A stretch of 64,000 nt of DNA from Scylla paramamosain (lineage: Eukaryota > Arthropoda > Malacostraca > Decapoda > Portunidae): assembly GCF_035594125.1 (NCBI RefSeq), contig NC_087190.1, positions 10,190,104 through 10,254,103 on the forward strand, given 5' to 3'. A program made the position numbers and the translations under genes. The notes beneath the pieces were generated by a model that was not told the DNA's origin, made no database searches, and was given only the letters and a program-made list of their open reading frames with translations. Shown here in pieces: positions 33,525 to 44,113 of the stretch. The stretch's first letter is position 1; each line of letters begins with the position of its first letter.

Positions 33525-33867
33525 TTAGGAGATTCTTATATTGTCAGATGTTTTGATGTCAAATTGATGTAAATTTTTTTTGGCTAAGATAAAGTTAAAA
33601 CATTGATATATAGATGAAGCTGTATACGGGGGACAAATGACTACATTTCCACCTCACACCTTTCTTCCACCCCTATACAATGTTACCAACCCCACTACAC
33701 TCTCACACCATTCTTCAAGCCCCCTTGCAGTGTTGCCAGCCCCACTACACCCTCACAGTCCCCTCTTGTATTCATTCAAGATGTAGTACAATTTAACAAC
33801 ATTTATTCCACCCACATCTCATAAGGAAAAAGATGTTTTTCAAATAGGGTTATTAATGAGTGAAACA
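33525..33867. other. Short intergenic or intronic stretch
   Basis: No gene. A loosely repeated C-rich motif is seen at 33645-33770 (CCCCACTACA-CCTCACA appears twice). Confidence 0.4.
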
Positions 33868-34190
33868 GACTCTCAATATTGTCTTATCAACTTTTTCGCC
33901 TTATCAACTCTTCTCCACTGAATGTCTTCACCCTCTCTCTCATTGTTGCACTGTTGCATCTCTTGCTATCTTGTACCACTATTTTCTTGCTAACTGCTCT
34001 TCTGATTTTGCTAACTGCTTGCCTTCCCTCCTGTAGCTTCACTACACAAGACTTTCTACTTTCTCTCACTCTTTTCTCTCCACACTTATCCTGTGATATA
34101 TTCAATAATTTGACTTCGCTTCTGGGACTGGCACTTAAATGGGGTTTTTTTCTCTTGGCTAGTGCCCCTCTTACACACATACAAAAAAAA
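33868..34190 (+). pseudogene. 3' fragment of family J (old, diverged)
   Basis: It starts in the RT C-terminal region (LINSSPLNVFTLSL, LLILLTACLPS). It runs to the 3' UTR (GGGACTGGCACTTAAATGGGG, TTGGCTAGTGCCCCTCTTAC) and a short A-tail at 34182-34191. Confidence 0.75.
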
Positions 34191-34381
34191 AATGTTAGAC
34201 AGTTTCAGGAGATTGGGTAAATTCATGGATGACAGTGACATACGTATAGCAAGTTTTGGGTACCCAGAGCTGGTTGTATAGGTCAGCTAGCTGTTTGCTG
34301 CCTTAAGGCTTTGTTATTTGGCCATGTTCTTCCATCTGACATTCCACCTCAACATCCATTCCTCCATCCACAGCAACAAGC

Positions 34382-34637
34382 AACCCTGAATACCTGAAGC
34401 AGTCTGCCTTCTAACTCCCTACTCCCTTACTGATGTAACCCTGGATACCTGAAGCAGTCTGCCTTCTAACTCCCTACTCCCTTACTGATGTAGCCCTGGA
34501 TACCTGAAGCAGTCTGCCTTCTAACTCCTTACTCCCTTACTGATGTAGCCCTGGATACCTGAAGCAGTCTGCCTTCTAACTCCTTACTCCCTTACTGATG
34601 CAACCCTGGATACCTGAAGCAGTCTGCCTTCTAACTT
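34382..34637 (+). repeat. 55-bp minisatellite, 4.6 copies
   Basis: The unit starts AACCCTGGATACCTGAAGCA and ends CTTACTGATGT, with starts at 34382, 34437, 34492, 34547 and 34602. Copies differ by only one to three bases. Confidence 0.95.
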
Positions 34638-34726
34638 CAAATTCCTCTTCAAAGTTTATGTTTTTCTATGACATGAAGCTGTACTTTTTCCCCATCATTC
34701 AAAAATCAGTTTGATGATGGTAATAA

Positions 34727-35110
34727 TCTGTCTGTATACCAGGCCAGCAACCCCACACAGTGACCCACACAAAGCACCATACACTAATACACACATCATT
34801 CACACTCTTAGTCCTGTCAGCCCTAGTGGAAAGGGATAGGTAGTCTCATGGACCACCCTAAGTACTACACCCCAGGGGCATAGACATAGCACAGCTGGCC
34901 ACATATTTCCACAGCAAGGACTGACAGCATAATGAGACCACATATCCAAACCAAATCTTTCCTTTCCAGGCACAGCGGGTGGAACAGCAGAGTGACAATG
35001 GTGGAGGAAGACAAAGGGCAATGGGTGAGGTGAACCTGTTGCTTCTCTCAGCCTTTCCTTGCACCACACAGTAACTCTTCATCACCACATTCACCAGCTC
35101 CCTTCCTTTC
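34727..35110 (+). mobile_element. 5' UTR-like fragment of LINE family K
   Basis: It shares CTTAGTCCTGTCAGCCCTAG-type sequence, GGTGGAAAGGGA and AGCACAGCTGGCC with 47530-47700. It also shares ACCAGGC-GGCAA and ACAAAGCACC with 43911-43965 just ahead of K1. It ends near the CT microsatellite. Confidence 0.6.
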
Positions 35111-35122
35111 ACTGACAGTTTT

Positions 35123-35125
<3 letters not shown>

Positions 35126-35214
<89 letters not shown>

Positions 35215-35236
35215 ACCACAATGTTGCATCTCTTGA
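35126..35236 (+). repeat. (TC)n microsatellite inside a scrap of LINE J
   Basis: About 43 TC units (35126-35212) are followed by ACCACAATGTTGCATCTCTTG. In J this CAATGTTGCATCTCT sequence is also preceded by a short CTCTCTCTC run, so the array probably grew from that run. J5 begins directly afterwards. Confidence 0.7.
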
Positions 35237-35467
35237 TGACACCTGCTGAAACGATAATTACTCCCAGTGAGGTCTAAAGCACTGTTCAGGGGGTGCTGTG
35301 AACTTATCATTAAACCCAGCTGTGACCTCACTGAATGTTTCCCTTTGTGTCTCACAACACAAGGGGGCAGTCACAGCCTGCCCTCTAAAGACAACTCTCT
35401 TCATCAACACAAAACTACAAGCACCTAATAACACACACACCCTTCACTCAAAAATTTTAAAATCATA

Positions 35468-38417
35468 ATGGCGACTCCTACACCAGCCTCGGAGTCCCCA
35501 TCTGGGGAGGGGACCATAAATGTCCCCAGGTCGGACTGCCTTTCTGTCGACAACCCTAAGTGTCTTGACACCCCCCTCAACTTTTTCTTCATTAACTTCT
35601 GTAACATTCGCGGTCTAAGATCTAATTTTCAATCTGTAGAACACCACCTCTCCTCTTCTAAACCTCATTTTCTTTTCCTCACTGAAACTCAGGTGTCTGA
35701 GGCAACTGACAGTAGCCCCTTTTCTGTTCCCTCCTACTTTCTCTATCCTCATTTTCGATCCAAAGCTGGATGCTGCGTTTGTGTGCGAAATGACTTAACC
35801 TGCTCTCATGCCCATGCTCTTGAATCTTCCGAGTTTTCCACCATCTGGCTACGACTACAGAGTCACTCTCAAACTAAATTTATCTGTGCTGTATACCTCT
35901 CACCTAACTCCTCAGACTATAAGAAATTCTTTGACTACTTAACTTCCAAAGTGGAGCACATTCTGACTCTCTTCCCTTTTGCAGAGATCTCCATTCTTGG
36001 AGACTTCAATGTTCACCACCAGTTTTGGCTTTCCTCTCCCTTCACTGACCATCCTGGTGAACTAGCCTTCAACTTTGCTATCCTCCACGACCTAGAGCAA
36101 TTGGTACAATACCCTACTCGTATTCCTGACCGTCTTGGAGATACACCCAACATTCTTCACCTTTTCCTGACCTCTAATCCTTCTGCTTATGCTGTCACCC
36201 TTTCTTCTCCGTTGGGCTCCTCCGATCACAATCTCATATCAGTATCTTGTCCTATCCCTCCAATCCCTCCTCAGGATCCCCCTATGCGAAGGTGCCTCTG
36301 GCGTTTTGCCTCTGCCAGTTGGGGGGACCTGAGGAGGTATTTTGCTGATTTTCCTTGGAATGACTAATGCTTCTGTGTCAGAGACCCATCTTTGTGTGCT
36401 GAGCACATAACAGAGGTGATAGTGTCTGGCATGGAGGCGTACATTCCTCACTCGTTTTCTCGTCCTAAACCTTCTAAACCTTGGTTTAACACAGCTTGTT
36501 CTCGTGCCATACATGATAGAGAGGTGGCCCACAAAAGGTACTTAAGCCTTCCATCACCAGAATCTCATGCACTTTATATTTCTGCCCGGAACCATGCCAA
36601 GTCTGTTCTCCAACTAGCCAAAAACCTTGGTTTAACACAGCTTGTTCTCGTGCTATACATAATAGAGAGGTGGCTCACAAAAGATACTTAAGCCTTCCAT
36701 CACCAGAATCTCATGCACTTTATATTTCTGCTCAGAACCATGCCAAGTTTGTTCTCCAACTAGCCAAAAACTCCTTCATTAACAGTGTCAAAACATTTTG
36801 GCATCTAGCCAAAAATATCTCCAATAACTTTGCTTCTTCTTCTTTCCCTCCTCTATTTCAACCAGATTGCACCACTGCTATCACATCTATTTCTAAAGCT
36901 GAACTCTTTGCTCAGACCTTTGCTAAAAATGCTACCTTAGATGATTCTGGGCTTGTTCCTCCCTCTCCTCCACCCTCTGACTACTTCATGCTACCTATTA
37001 AAATTCTTCACAATGATGTTTTCCATGCCCTCGCTGGCCTAAACCCTTGGAAGGCTTATGGACCTCCTATTGTTCTCCGAAACTGTGCCTCCGTGCTTGC
37101 ACCTTGCCTAGTCAAACTCTTTCACCTCTGTCTGTCAACATCTACCTTTCCTTCTTGCTGGAAGTTTGCCTACATTCAACCTGTTCCTAAAAAGGGTGAC
37201 CGTTCTAATCCCTCAAACTACCGTCCTATTGCTTTAATTTCCTGCCTATCTAAAGTTTTTGAATCTATCCTCAACAGGAAGATTCTTAAACATCTATCAC
37301 TTCACAATCTTCTATCTGATTGCCAGTATGGGTTCTGTCAAGGCCGCTCTACTGGTGATCTTCTGGCTTTCCTTACTGAGTCTTGGTGATCCTCTTTTAG
37401 AGATTTTGGTGAAACTTTTGCTGTTGCCTTGGACATATCAAGAGCTTTTGATAGAGTCTGGCACAAAGCTTTGATTTCCAAACTACCCTCCTACGGCTTC
37501 TTTCTTTCTCTCTGTAACTTCATCTCAAGTTTCCTTTCTGACCTTTCTATTGCTGCTGTGGAAGACGGTCACTGTTCTCCTAAATCAATTAACAGTGGTG
37601 TTCCTCAGGGTTCTGTCCTGTCACCCACTCTCTTCTTATTATTCATTAATGATCTTCTAAACCAAACTTTTTGTCCTATCCACTCCTACGCTGATGATAC
37701 CACCTTGCACTTTTCCACGTCTTTTCATAGACATCCAACGCTTCAGGAGGTAAACATATCACACAGGGAAGCCACAGAACGCTTGACTTCTGATCTTTCT
37801 AAAATTTCTGATTGGGGCAGAGCAAACTTGGTATTGTTCAATGCCTCAAAAACTCAATTCCTCCATCTATCAACTCGACACAACCTTCCAGACAACTATC
37901 CCCTCTTCTTCAATGACACTCAACTGTCCCCACGTCTCCACCAGTTTTTCTCACCTCCCCAGCTGCTAACTCTGTACAAGGGCCTTATCCGTCCATGTAT
38001 GGAGTATGCTTCACATGTCTGGGGGTGTTCCACTCATACTGCTTTTCTAGACAGGGTGGAATCAAAAGCTTTTCGTCTCATCAACTCCTCTCCTCTGACT
38101 GTCTTCAGCCTCTCTCTCACCGCTGCAATGTTGCATCTCTAGCTGTCTTCTACCACTATTTTCATGCTAACTGCTCTTCTGATCTTGCTAACTGCATGCC
38201 TCCCCTCCTCCCGCAGCCTCGCTGCACAAGACTTTCTTGTTTCTCTCACCCCTATTCTGTCCACCTCTCTAATGCAAGAGTTAACCAGTACTCTCAATCA
38301 TTCATCCCTTTCTCTGGTAAACTCTGGAACTACCTGCCTGCTTCTGTATTTCCACCTTCCTATGACTTGAATTCCTTCAAGAGGGAGGTTTCAAGACACT
38401 TATTCATCAATTTTTGA
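35468..38417 (+). pseudogene. J5 polyprotein: endonuclease plus RT, broken
   Basis: The ATG is at 35468. The first 299 codons are open, holding [23 protein letters not shown] (35995-36025) and SDHNLIS. A TAA at 36365-36367 stands where J2 and J4 have a Tyr codon. Later frames (36392-36691, 36670-37389, 37429-38142, 37995-38417) carry the rest: [26 protein letters not shown] with a TGA just upstream at 37388, [13 protein letters not shown] and YADDTTLHF (about 37687-37713). About 20 codons between FFNDTQLS and RLHQFFSPPQ are missing. Compared with J2, KAYGPDG is shortened to KAYG. Inactive. Confidence 0.85.
36479..36770 (+). repeat. 146-bp tandem duplication within J5
   Basis: 36479-36624 and 36625-36770 are copies differing at about ten positions. 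Both start CCTTGGTTTAACACAGC and end in CAACTAGCCAAAAA. Other J copies have one unit. Confidence 0.9.
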
Positions 38418-38521
38418 CCACTGCTTTGACCCTTTTATGGGACTGGCATTTCAGTGGGCTTTTTTTTTATTGGATTTTTGTTGCCCTTGGCCAGTGTCCT
38501 TTCTACATAAAAAAAAAAAAA

Positions 38522-38827
38522 TTATATGAATGCTGCTTTTTCTCAACTTACTGTTGCAATTTCACTGATCTATTGGTCTATTTGAAAAACTATTTCTGCA
38601 TATCCTGATTTTCTCTCATCTTGTGAAATCTGTTGCTATGCTCTCTTGACATTGTATTTCCTTGCTAATGCAAATCTACATCCGTCTTCTCTTTTTGCCA
38701 TGCATTTGTGCATCACAGCCATGTTTCCTCTTCTCTGTCTTTCTTCCAGCTTGAGTAATTATAACATCTCTAGCCTTTCCTCACAACCTGTGATCAAGGG
38801 AGTAGTGCTAACTGATTTGCATTACAG
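38522..38827. other. Sequence between J5 and an E-Syt exon
   Basis: Nothing recognisable; it ends in the splice acceptor GCATTACAG at 38819-38827. Confidence 0.5.
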
Positions 38828-38966
38828 AAGTGGCACAAGAATGTGACAACACCCCAGAAGAAGGAGACACGCTGGAAGGGGCAGGGGAGGTAGGGACATC
38901 TCTTTACCTGAGCCAGGACACCCCCACACCAGCTGCTGATGAAGTGGATGCCCCCACCAATCAGAG
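38828..38966 (+). CDS. Esyt2: Extended synaptotagmin, exon for the acidic linker before the last C2 domain
   Basis: A 139-nt exon lies between acceptor ATTACAG and donor GTGGGT. The frame set by the downstream exon gives QECDNTPEEGDTLEGAG, then SLYLSQDTPTPAADEVDAP and TNQR, an acidic, Pro/Thr-rich disordered linker. It begins with two bases of a codon and ends with two. The next exon supplies the last base of an Arg codon, so the phases agree with 40458. E-Syts tether the ER to the plasma membrane and move lipids; the linker between the middle and last C2 domains is poorly conserved in the family. The assignment depends on its phase and position. The AAG|TGG reading in another frame hits a stop. 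Confidence 0.7.
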
Positions 38967-39882
38967 GTGGGTGGATCAGGTGGTGCTACATCAAAACTGC
39001 ACACATTTACAAGTGTCCAAGTTGGCTTAGTGTGTTGAGCAGGCCTGTCTCAATTTACTAACATCCAGTTAAGGAACATTTCAATATACAAATACAATAA
39101 GTTTATTTTTTGTTCAGAATTGCCAGTGCAGAATTATTATTCTTTAAAAAGTCTCTTTCTCCCAAAAAATAAATATATAAGATTGCATGAAAATTAAATA
39201 AATAAAAATATAATGTGAATTTTTTATACTTATTTATCTTCTCTTTTATCAATATTTTTCAAAGAACAGGACTGACACATACATTGCAATTTATCAGTAT
39301 GTATTTTCTCCTTAGAAGAATATTTGTTATGGATTGATTGAGTTGTTTTGATGACTGGTCCTTTGTGGCTTCAGCAATCATAGGCAACACCTTCTTCATT
39401 GAGTTGGGAGTGTACTGTTGGGCAGCAGAGATTTGGGCACTGAGGGAAGTCTTTTTATTTCTGAGAAAATATGTGATGCCTTTTTCAAATTGTGATGTAC
39501 ACAATGAAGAGATCAACAATGAAACTGAAGAACTGACATAACCTAATGTAATCTGGCCCTTAAATGAAAAACACTGATGGTATTTCAGTGTTATACCAGA
39601 CTGGAAAGCATATGTTTGGGGAAAGACTAGTCAGTGACTGAGAATGAGGTATTACAGTGGAGGAGTAGGTGAACTGTAGAGAATGGGAGCAACAGAAGGT
39701 ACAAGGTGGAGAAGCAGCTAGAGAAGACTCTTAGTGAGGCCAACCATGACACTGGGGAATAGTAAGAGAACAATTCATTTACTTATGTTATCCTTCCCAT
39801 GCATTTTAATTGTCAGCCAGTGCTGCAAACATGTATACCAATGCTTAATAAGTATAAGAACTTAATAAATAGTAAATAGGTT
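38967..39882. other. E-Syt intron sequence
   Basis: AT-rich intron. An open frame on each strand near 39260-39540 has no recognisable motif. A transposon origin is possible. Confidence 0.5.
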
Positions 39883-40322
39883 GGAATCAAAAGCATTTCA
39901 TCTTATCAATTCTAGATAAATGTCTTCAGCCTCCCTCTCATCACTGCAATGTTTCATCTCTTGCTAGCTTCTATTAGTACTTTCATACTTACTGTTCTTC
40001 TGATCTTGCTAACTGCATGCCTCTTGTCCTCCCACAGCCTCACTGCACAAAGGTTTCTATTTTTTCTCACCCCTATTCTGTCCACTTCCCTAATGCAAAA
40101 GTTAATCAGTATTCTCAATCTTTTGCCCTTTACTGGTAAACTCAGGAACTCCCTGACTGTTTCTGTATTTCCCTTTACCTATGACTTGAACTGTTTCAAG
40201 AGGGAGGCTTCAAGATACTTCTCTAATTTTGGATAATCTTTTGGCACTTCTCTGGGGACTGGCACCTTCAGTGGGCCTTTTTTTTTTTTTAACCCATGGC
40301 TGGAGACCTTCTTACATGAAAA
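39883..40322 (+). pseudogene. 3' fragment of family J in an E-Syt intron
   Basis: It begins GGTTGGAATCAAAAGCATTTC (RT C-terminal region), continues with SIFILTVLLILLTACL-type codons and DLNCFKREASRY, and ends with GGGACTGGCACCTTCAGTGG and an A-run at about 40322. It is moderately diverged. Confidence 0.8.
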
Positions 40323-40457
40323 AAAATCAAGAAACAAAATGAGGAAGGGAACAAACAGTAATGCATAATGATGCCTAAGAGAGAAATACAAATGTTTAAC
40401 ATGTACAAGTTCTCTAAAGCCAATGTACGTATACATCGTGGGTGGTGTGTGTTGCAG

Positions 40458-40550
40458 GCACCTCAGCAGCAGTGGCAGCTTGGGCCGCATCAAGCTGTCA
40501 GTACATCATGGTACGCGGAACAACCTGGTGGTGTTGATACACTGTGTTGA
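40458..40550 (+). CDS. Esyt2: Extended synaptotagmin, exon for the start of the last C2 domain
   Basis: A 93-nt exon lies between GTTGCAG and GTGAGT. It encodes HLSSSGSLGRIKLSVHHG, then TRNNLVVLIHCV, and two bases of a Glu codon completed at 42219. LGRIKLSVHH..RNNLVVLIH is the beta1-beta2 pair of an E-Syt C2 domain; known relatives read LGQIQLTVRYSSxRxKLxVxVHxC. The 5' phase (one base) fits the 38966 exon exactly. The Ser-rich lead is typical of the hinge before this domain. Confidence 0.88.
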   Translation, partial: APQQQWQLGPHQAVSTSWYAEQPGGVDTLC

Positions 40551-40593
40551 GTGAGTGGAGAAAAAGTGATTGATTGATTGTTTATTGGTAATA

Positions 40594-40894
40594 CAGTAAT
40601 ACCTCACTAAATTGGATCCTCCTTTTTAGTTGGATATCGGTTAAGTGGGACCCTTTTAAGAGAAGGGGAAGGACCTATAGACAGCAAGGAAGGTGCACCA
40701 CAAAAACCTCAGCAAATCTGTCTGCAAATGGTATGTGCAAGAAAGAGCTAAAGAGTGCATGGGCTGGACACCCAGCATGCTGCAGGGAGGCTTGCTGCAC
40801 ACCTTGGGATCAAGGAAGTCAAATGTATTGCTAGGTTTGGACAAGTTGGATTTTTAGTTCCCCCCAATTAGTCTGACTTAGTGAGGTTTTACTG
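40594..40894. mobile_element. pogo-like MITE, 301 bp, TA target duplication
   Basis: The left end CAGTAATACCTCACTAA and right end (read inward) CAGTAAAACCTCACTAA agree at 16 of 17 bases. TA flanks both sides (40592-40593 and 40895-40896). CAGT...ACCTC termini with TA duplication are typical of the pogo/Tigger group. The interior has no coding. It lies in the E-Syt intron, 43 bp after the donor. Confidence 0.85.
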
Positions 40895-41134
40895 TATTTA
40901 CAAATACTTTTTAGGCTTTACATTTTATACAATATATACATTTATGCTCAGGTCCATTTTGCAAAAGCTCTTGTATGGACCTTAATGCTAACTTTTTGTC
41001 GTTAAGCATGTATAAAGTATGTTACTTATACCTACATAATATATTTACACATACCTAAAAAAAGATATAAAACAATACTACTCTCATCTTGGTTTATTTT
41101 TCACTCATTGAAGTAAATATTAAATTTTTAGGTA

Positions 41135-41296
<162 letters not shown>

Positions 41297-41344
41297 TAAA
41301 GATGTGGTACTATTATCATCCTCTTTTTTATTTCACTACACTAC

Positions 41345-41458
41345 AATGCACTTACTATAATGAGAGATGGTGGAGATAAGTAGGTATATTTCATGCAGGA
41401 ACTGTCATGTGTAGGCCTGATGGCATCTTGGGGCTTCTCTTATTTTCTCATGTTTTTA
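41345..41458 (+). mobile_element. CR1-like LINE 3' UTR fragment between two GA arrays
   Basis: GGTGGAGATAAGTAGGTATA, GCAGGAACTGTCATGTGTAG and GCCTGATGGCATCTTGGGG match 11150-11250 and 30144-30265. A GA array begins right after its end. Confidence 0.8.
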
Positions 41459-41472
41459 TGGTCTTAGAGAAA

Positions 41473-41592
<120 letters not shown>

Positions 41593-41814
41593 ATTAAAGA
41601 AAAAAACTAAAAACTACTCAGAGGTTAGAGTTAGCAAAGGATCTATTTATCACTACTCTTGGCCCTAGCAATCATATGTAATCCCTTGCAAATCCTTTCC
41701 ATCTGATATAATTCCCTATAATCCTTTGCAGTCATTTGTAGTATCATGTAGTCTGCTGCAATCCTTTGTAGCCTCATGCAGTCTGTTGTAATCTTGTATT
41801 CCACATAGTTAGAA

Positions 41815-42185
41815 CTTAAAAACATAAGAAAATGAGTGAAGCTGCAAGAAGCCCTCAGGCCTACACATGGCAGTCCTTGTATGAAACCTACCTACCTATT
41901 TCCACCTATCATCCCCATCCATAGATTTGGCTAATCTTTTAAAACTCCTTAATGACTCATCACTAATATTCAGAGTAATGAGTCCATTTCATTCATCGAC
42001 CACTCTATTTGAGAACCAATTCTTTTTTATCACTTTTAAATCTAACTTTATCAAGTTTGAACCTATTATTTCTTGTCCTATCCTAATTACTGATCCTGAG
42101 AATTTTGGTTATGTCATCCTTTTTGTATCCCCTATACCAGTTAAAGACCTTCATCAGGTCCCCTCTAAGGATTGATTAATTGTAA
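41815..42185 (-). pseudogene. CR1-like LINE 3' end, inverted, in an E-Syt intron
   Basis: Read on the - strand it contains the C-terminal block corresponding to GDLMKVFNWYRG, NRNNRFKLDKV and WFSNRVVDEWNGL-like codons (42160-41985). The 3' UTR follows (GGTAGGTAGGTTTCATACAA-type, CTGAGGGCTTCTTGCAGC). It is the same family as 10670-11250, in opposite orientation. Confidence 0.75.
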
Positions 42186-42218
42186 TCCTTTTATACTGTA
42201 ATTCCTTTTTTCACTCAG

Positions 42219-42426
42219 GATCCTACGAAATGAACAAGGCAGAGAGCTCCCAGACATGTATGTCCAGCTGTACCTGCTCCCAAAGAGGAACAAGAAGAGC
42301 AAACGCGCAAAAAAGCTTGAGTATGATGACAGATTTGAGTATGAGTTGCCGCTGAGAGAAGACGCCACGCTGGAAGTGACCATCATTATTAGCAAGAAGC
42401 ACAAAAAGCGCTCAGTACTGGGGCAG
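42219..42426 (+). CDS. Esyt2: Extended synaptotagmin, core exon of the last C2 domain
   Basis: A 208-nt exon lies between TCACTCAG and GTATGT. Its first base completes a Glu codon. It encodes ILRNEQGRELPDMYVQLYLL, PKRNKKSKRAKKLEYDD, RFEYELPLREDATLEV and TIIISKKHKKRSVLGQ. ELPDMYVQLYLLP corresponds to PDPYVxLYLLP of E-Syt C2 domains, and DRFEYELPL to ERFEWELPL. Only the Asp of DMYV remains at calcium loop 1, and loop 3 reads KKHKKRS without acidic residues, so calcium binding is unlikely. The Lys/Arg cluster KRNKKSKRAKK suggests phosphoinositide binding, the known job of the last E-Syt C2 domain. The strand-4 region seems a few residues shorter than usual. Confidence 0.9.
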
Positions 42427-42599
42427 GTATGTTGTGAACTCAGAGGGTGACCAAAATTCACAGGAGCCAAGGTGAATGTCTAAGCTTGAGTAGCAAGGTG
42501 TCAGGCTCATGTTTCCCAGAATGTCTCAACAGCATTGATCCCCAACAAAAGCCTTTACCTCACCACTATCATATCCTCCACTCTCTTCTCTTTCTTGTG

Positions 42600-42900
42600 C
42601 AGCTCTTGTCAACTGTCCTGCCATCATTCTTCCACTTGTTAGCTTCATTAGACCATCTATATATTTCTCCAGTAAAAGCCTTATCATAACTTTATCCTAC
42701 CATTGTGTCACATCCTTCAAGGCATCAGCAATCATGGACCTCCATTCTTTTCTGTCCTGTGTAGCTTGCATCAATTGTCCTGCCATCATTCTTTCACTTA
42801 TCAGCTTCCTTAAACTATCCACATATCTCTCACTTGGCCTTCCTCTTTCTCTTCTCTTTATCATTATTTCCATCAAAGCCAGACTTTCTTTTCTTCTCTT
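42600..42900. repeat. Imperfect direct repeat in an E-Syt intron
   Basis: CTGTCCTGCCATCATTCTTC, CTTGTTAGCTTCATTAGACC (42606-42655) is repeated with changes at about 42775-42820 (TTGTCCTGCCATCATTCTTT, CTTATCAGCTTCCTTAAAC). The period is about 167 bp. No coding. Confidence 0.6.
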
Positions 42901-43107
42901 ATCATAACATGTGGGAAAAACTTAAATTGTCTTTTGTGCACTATTTGTATGATTTCCTTATCTTCATGTTTCTTCTCTATAAACTTCTCACAACCAGTTT
43001 ATCTCACCTTCAATCAATCACTCAGTGTGTCCATGGTGCTCCAGGCCGGCAAGTGGTGTGCTGGGGAAATTTTCATTGTTAAAAATAGAGGATAAGAATT
43101 TTTTGCT

Positions 43108-43205
43108 TGATCCTTTTGACCTTTCTTTAGGGACTGGCACCTCTGTGGGCCTTTTTTTTTCATTCTTTTTGTTGCCCTTAGTCAGTGTCCCTCTTACATA
43201 AAAAT
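43108..43205 (+). mobile_element. Family J 3' UTR fragment in an E-Syt intron
   Basis: GGGACTGGCACCTCTGTGGG, TTTTGTTGCCC and CAGTGTCCCTCTTACATAAA followed by a short A-rich tail match the J 3' end. Confidence 0.8.
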
Positions 43206-43498
43206 AATAAAAAAAGTATGATGTGAAATGATTGGGAATCTATATATTTTTCATTCCTATGATGAGATAAAGGGTTGTGTTGATGTCTTTCTTCAGTAAT
43301 CCTTTTTTTCCAAGTGTGCATATAGAAGCCATGTCTGAGTTGGCTTGGATTTGTGGGTGACTGGAATAGACTTAGTTATCAGGTGTGGGTGCAGTCATTT
43401 AGAAGGTTTAGAACATAAGGGTGGTGCAAGAAACCAGTTCTTTATTTTTATGATATGTTAACAATAATATTATAGTGATTTTTATACTTTTTTTGCAG

Positions 43499-43621
43499 TA
43501 CTTTCACTTTAACACTGGGAAAATCCTCCCACTCCAGGTGTGCCTGCCCCGTCGCTTGCTGGAATCCGAAATAGTGGAGCAATGGTATGACCTTTGTCCT
43601 TGTGAAGACAGGGACAAGTGA
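43499..43621 (+). CDS. Esyt2: Extended synaptotagmin, terminal exon with stop
   Basis: The exon follows acceptor TTTTTTGCAG in phase 0. It encodes YFHFNTGKILPLQVCLPR, RLLESEIVEQWYDLCP, CEDRDK and TGA (43619-43621). EQWYDL at the end of the last beta strand is the hallmark close of the E-Syt C2 domain (xxWYDL). The protein ends only nine residues later. With the three preceding exons it gives a complete C2 domain. A GC-rich stretch after the stop is probably 3' UTR; no polyadenylation signal close by was evident. Confidence 0.88.
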   Translation, partial: YFHFNTGKILPLQVCLPRRLLESEIVEQWYDLCPCEDRDK

Positions 43622-43959
43622 GGCCCAGGGAGTGCCTGGGAGTGTGTTCAATTGGATGGGCTGATTGATTATTTGATACACTGATTGAAGGCACTGACTG
43701 ATTGAAGACTGGAGAGGCAGCTAGCTGGCTGGGAGCCCCAAGAAGTGTTAAGGGAGGCTGCCTGGCCCCTGTGAGTCAAATTATATAGTTGTGGGCATAA
43801 ATCAAGTAACCTTCATGATTTTCTTCCACTGTTTTGTCTTTTCCTTCAGTCTTAAGTCCTTTAATTTGCTGAAAATCTTACAAAATCATAAGACTTAACT
43901 ATTCTGCCTATATACCAGGCTGGCAATCTCACACAGGGTGGTCCAGACAAAGCACCGCA

Positions 43960-44096
<137 letters not shown>

Positions 44097-44113
44097 CAGG
44101 CAGAAAGATATAT

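Larger units (their letters stand above)
35238..38521 (+). mobile_element. Jockey-like LINE family J, near full-length copy J5
   Basis: The copy starts with GACACCTGCTGAAACG, lacking the very first bases of the family, and ends in an A-tail at about 38508-38521. It is opposite in orientation to J4. An internal 146-bp tandem duplication is present at 36479-36770, and part of the RT N-terminus is lost. Confidence 0.85.

Noticed and set aside
34800..35355. - strand frames with Arg-Glu repeat
   Set aside because: Produced by the CT array and LINE 5' UTR sequence read in antisense.
39259..39541. Overlapping open frames on both strands in an E-Syt intron
   Set aside because: No recognisable domain and no splice borders fitting the gene; could be an unknown repeat.
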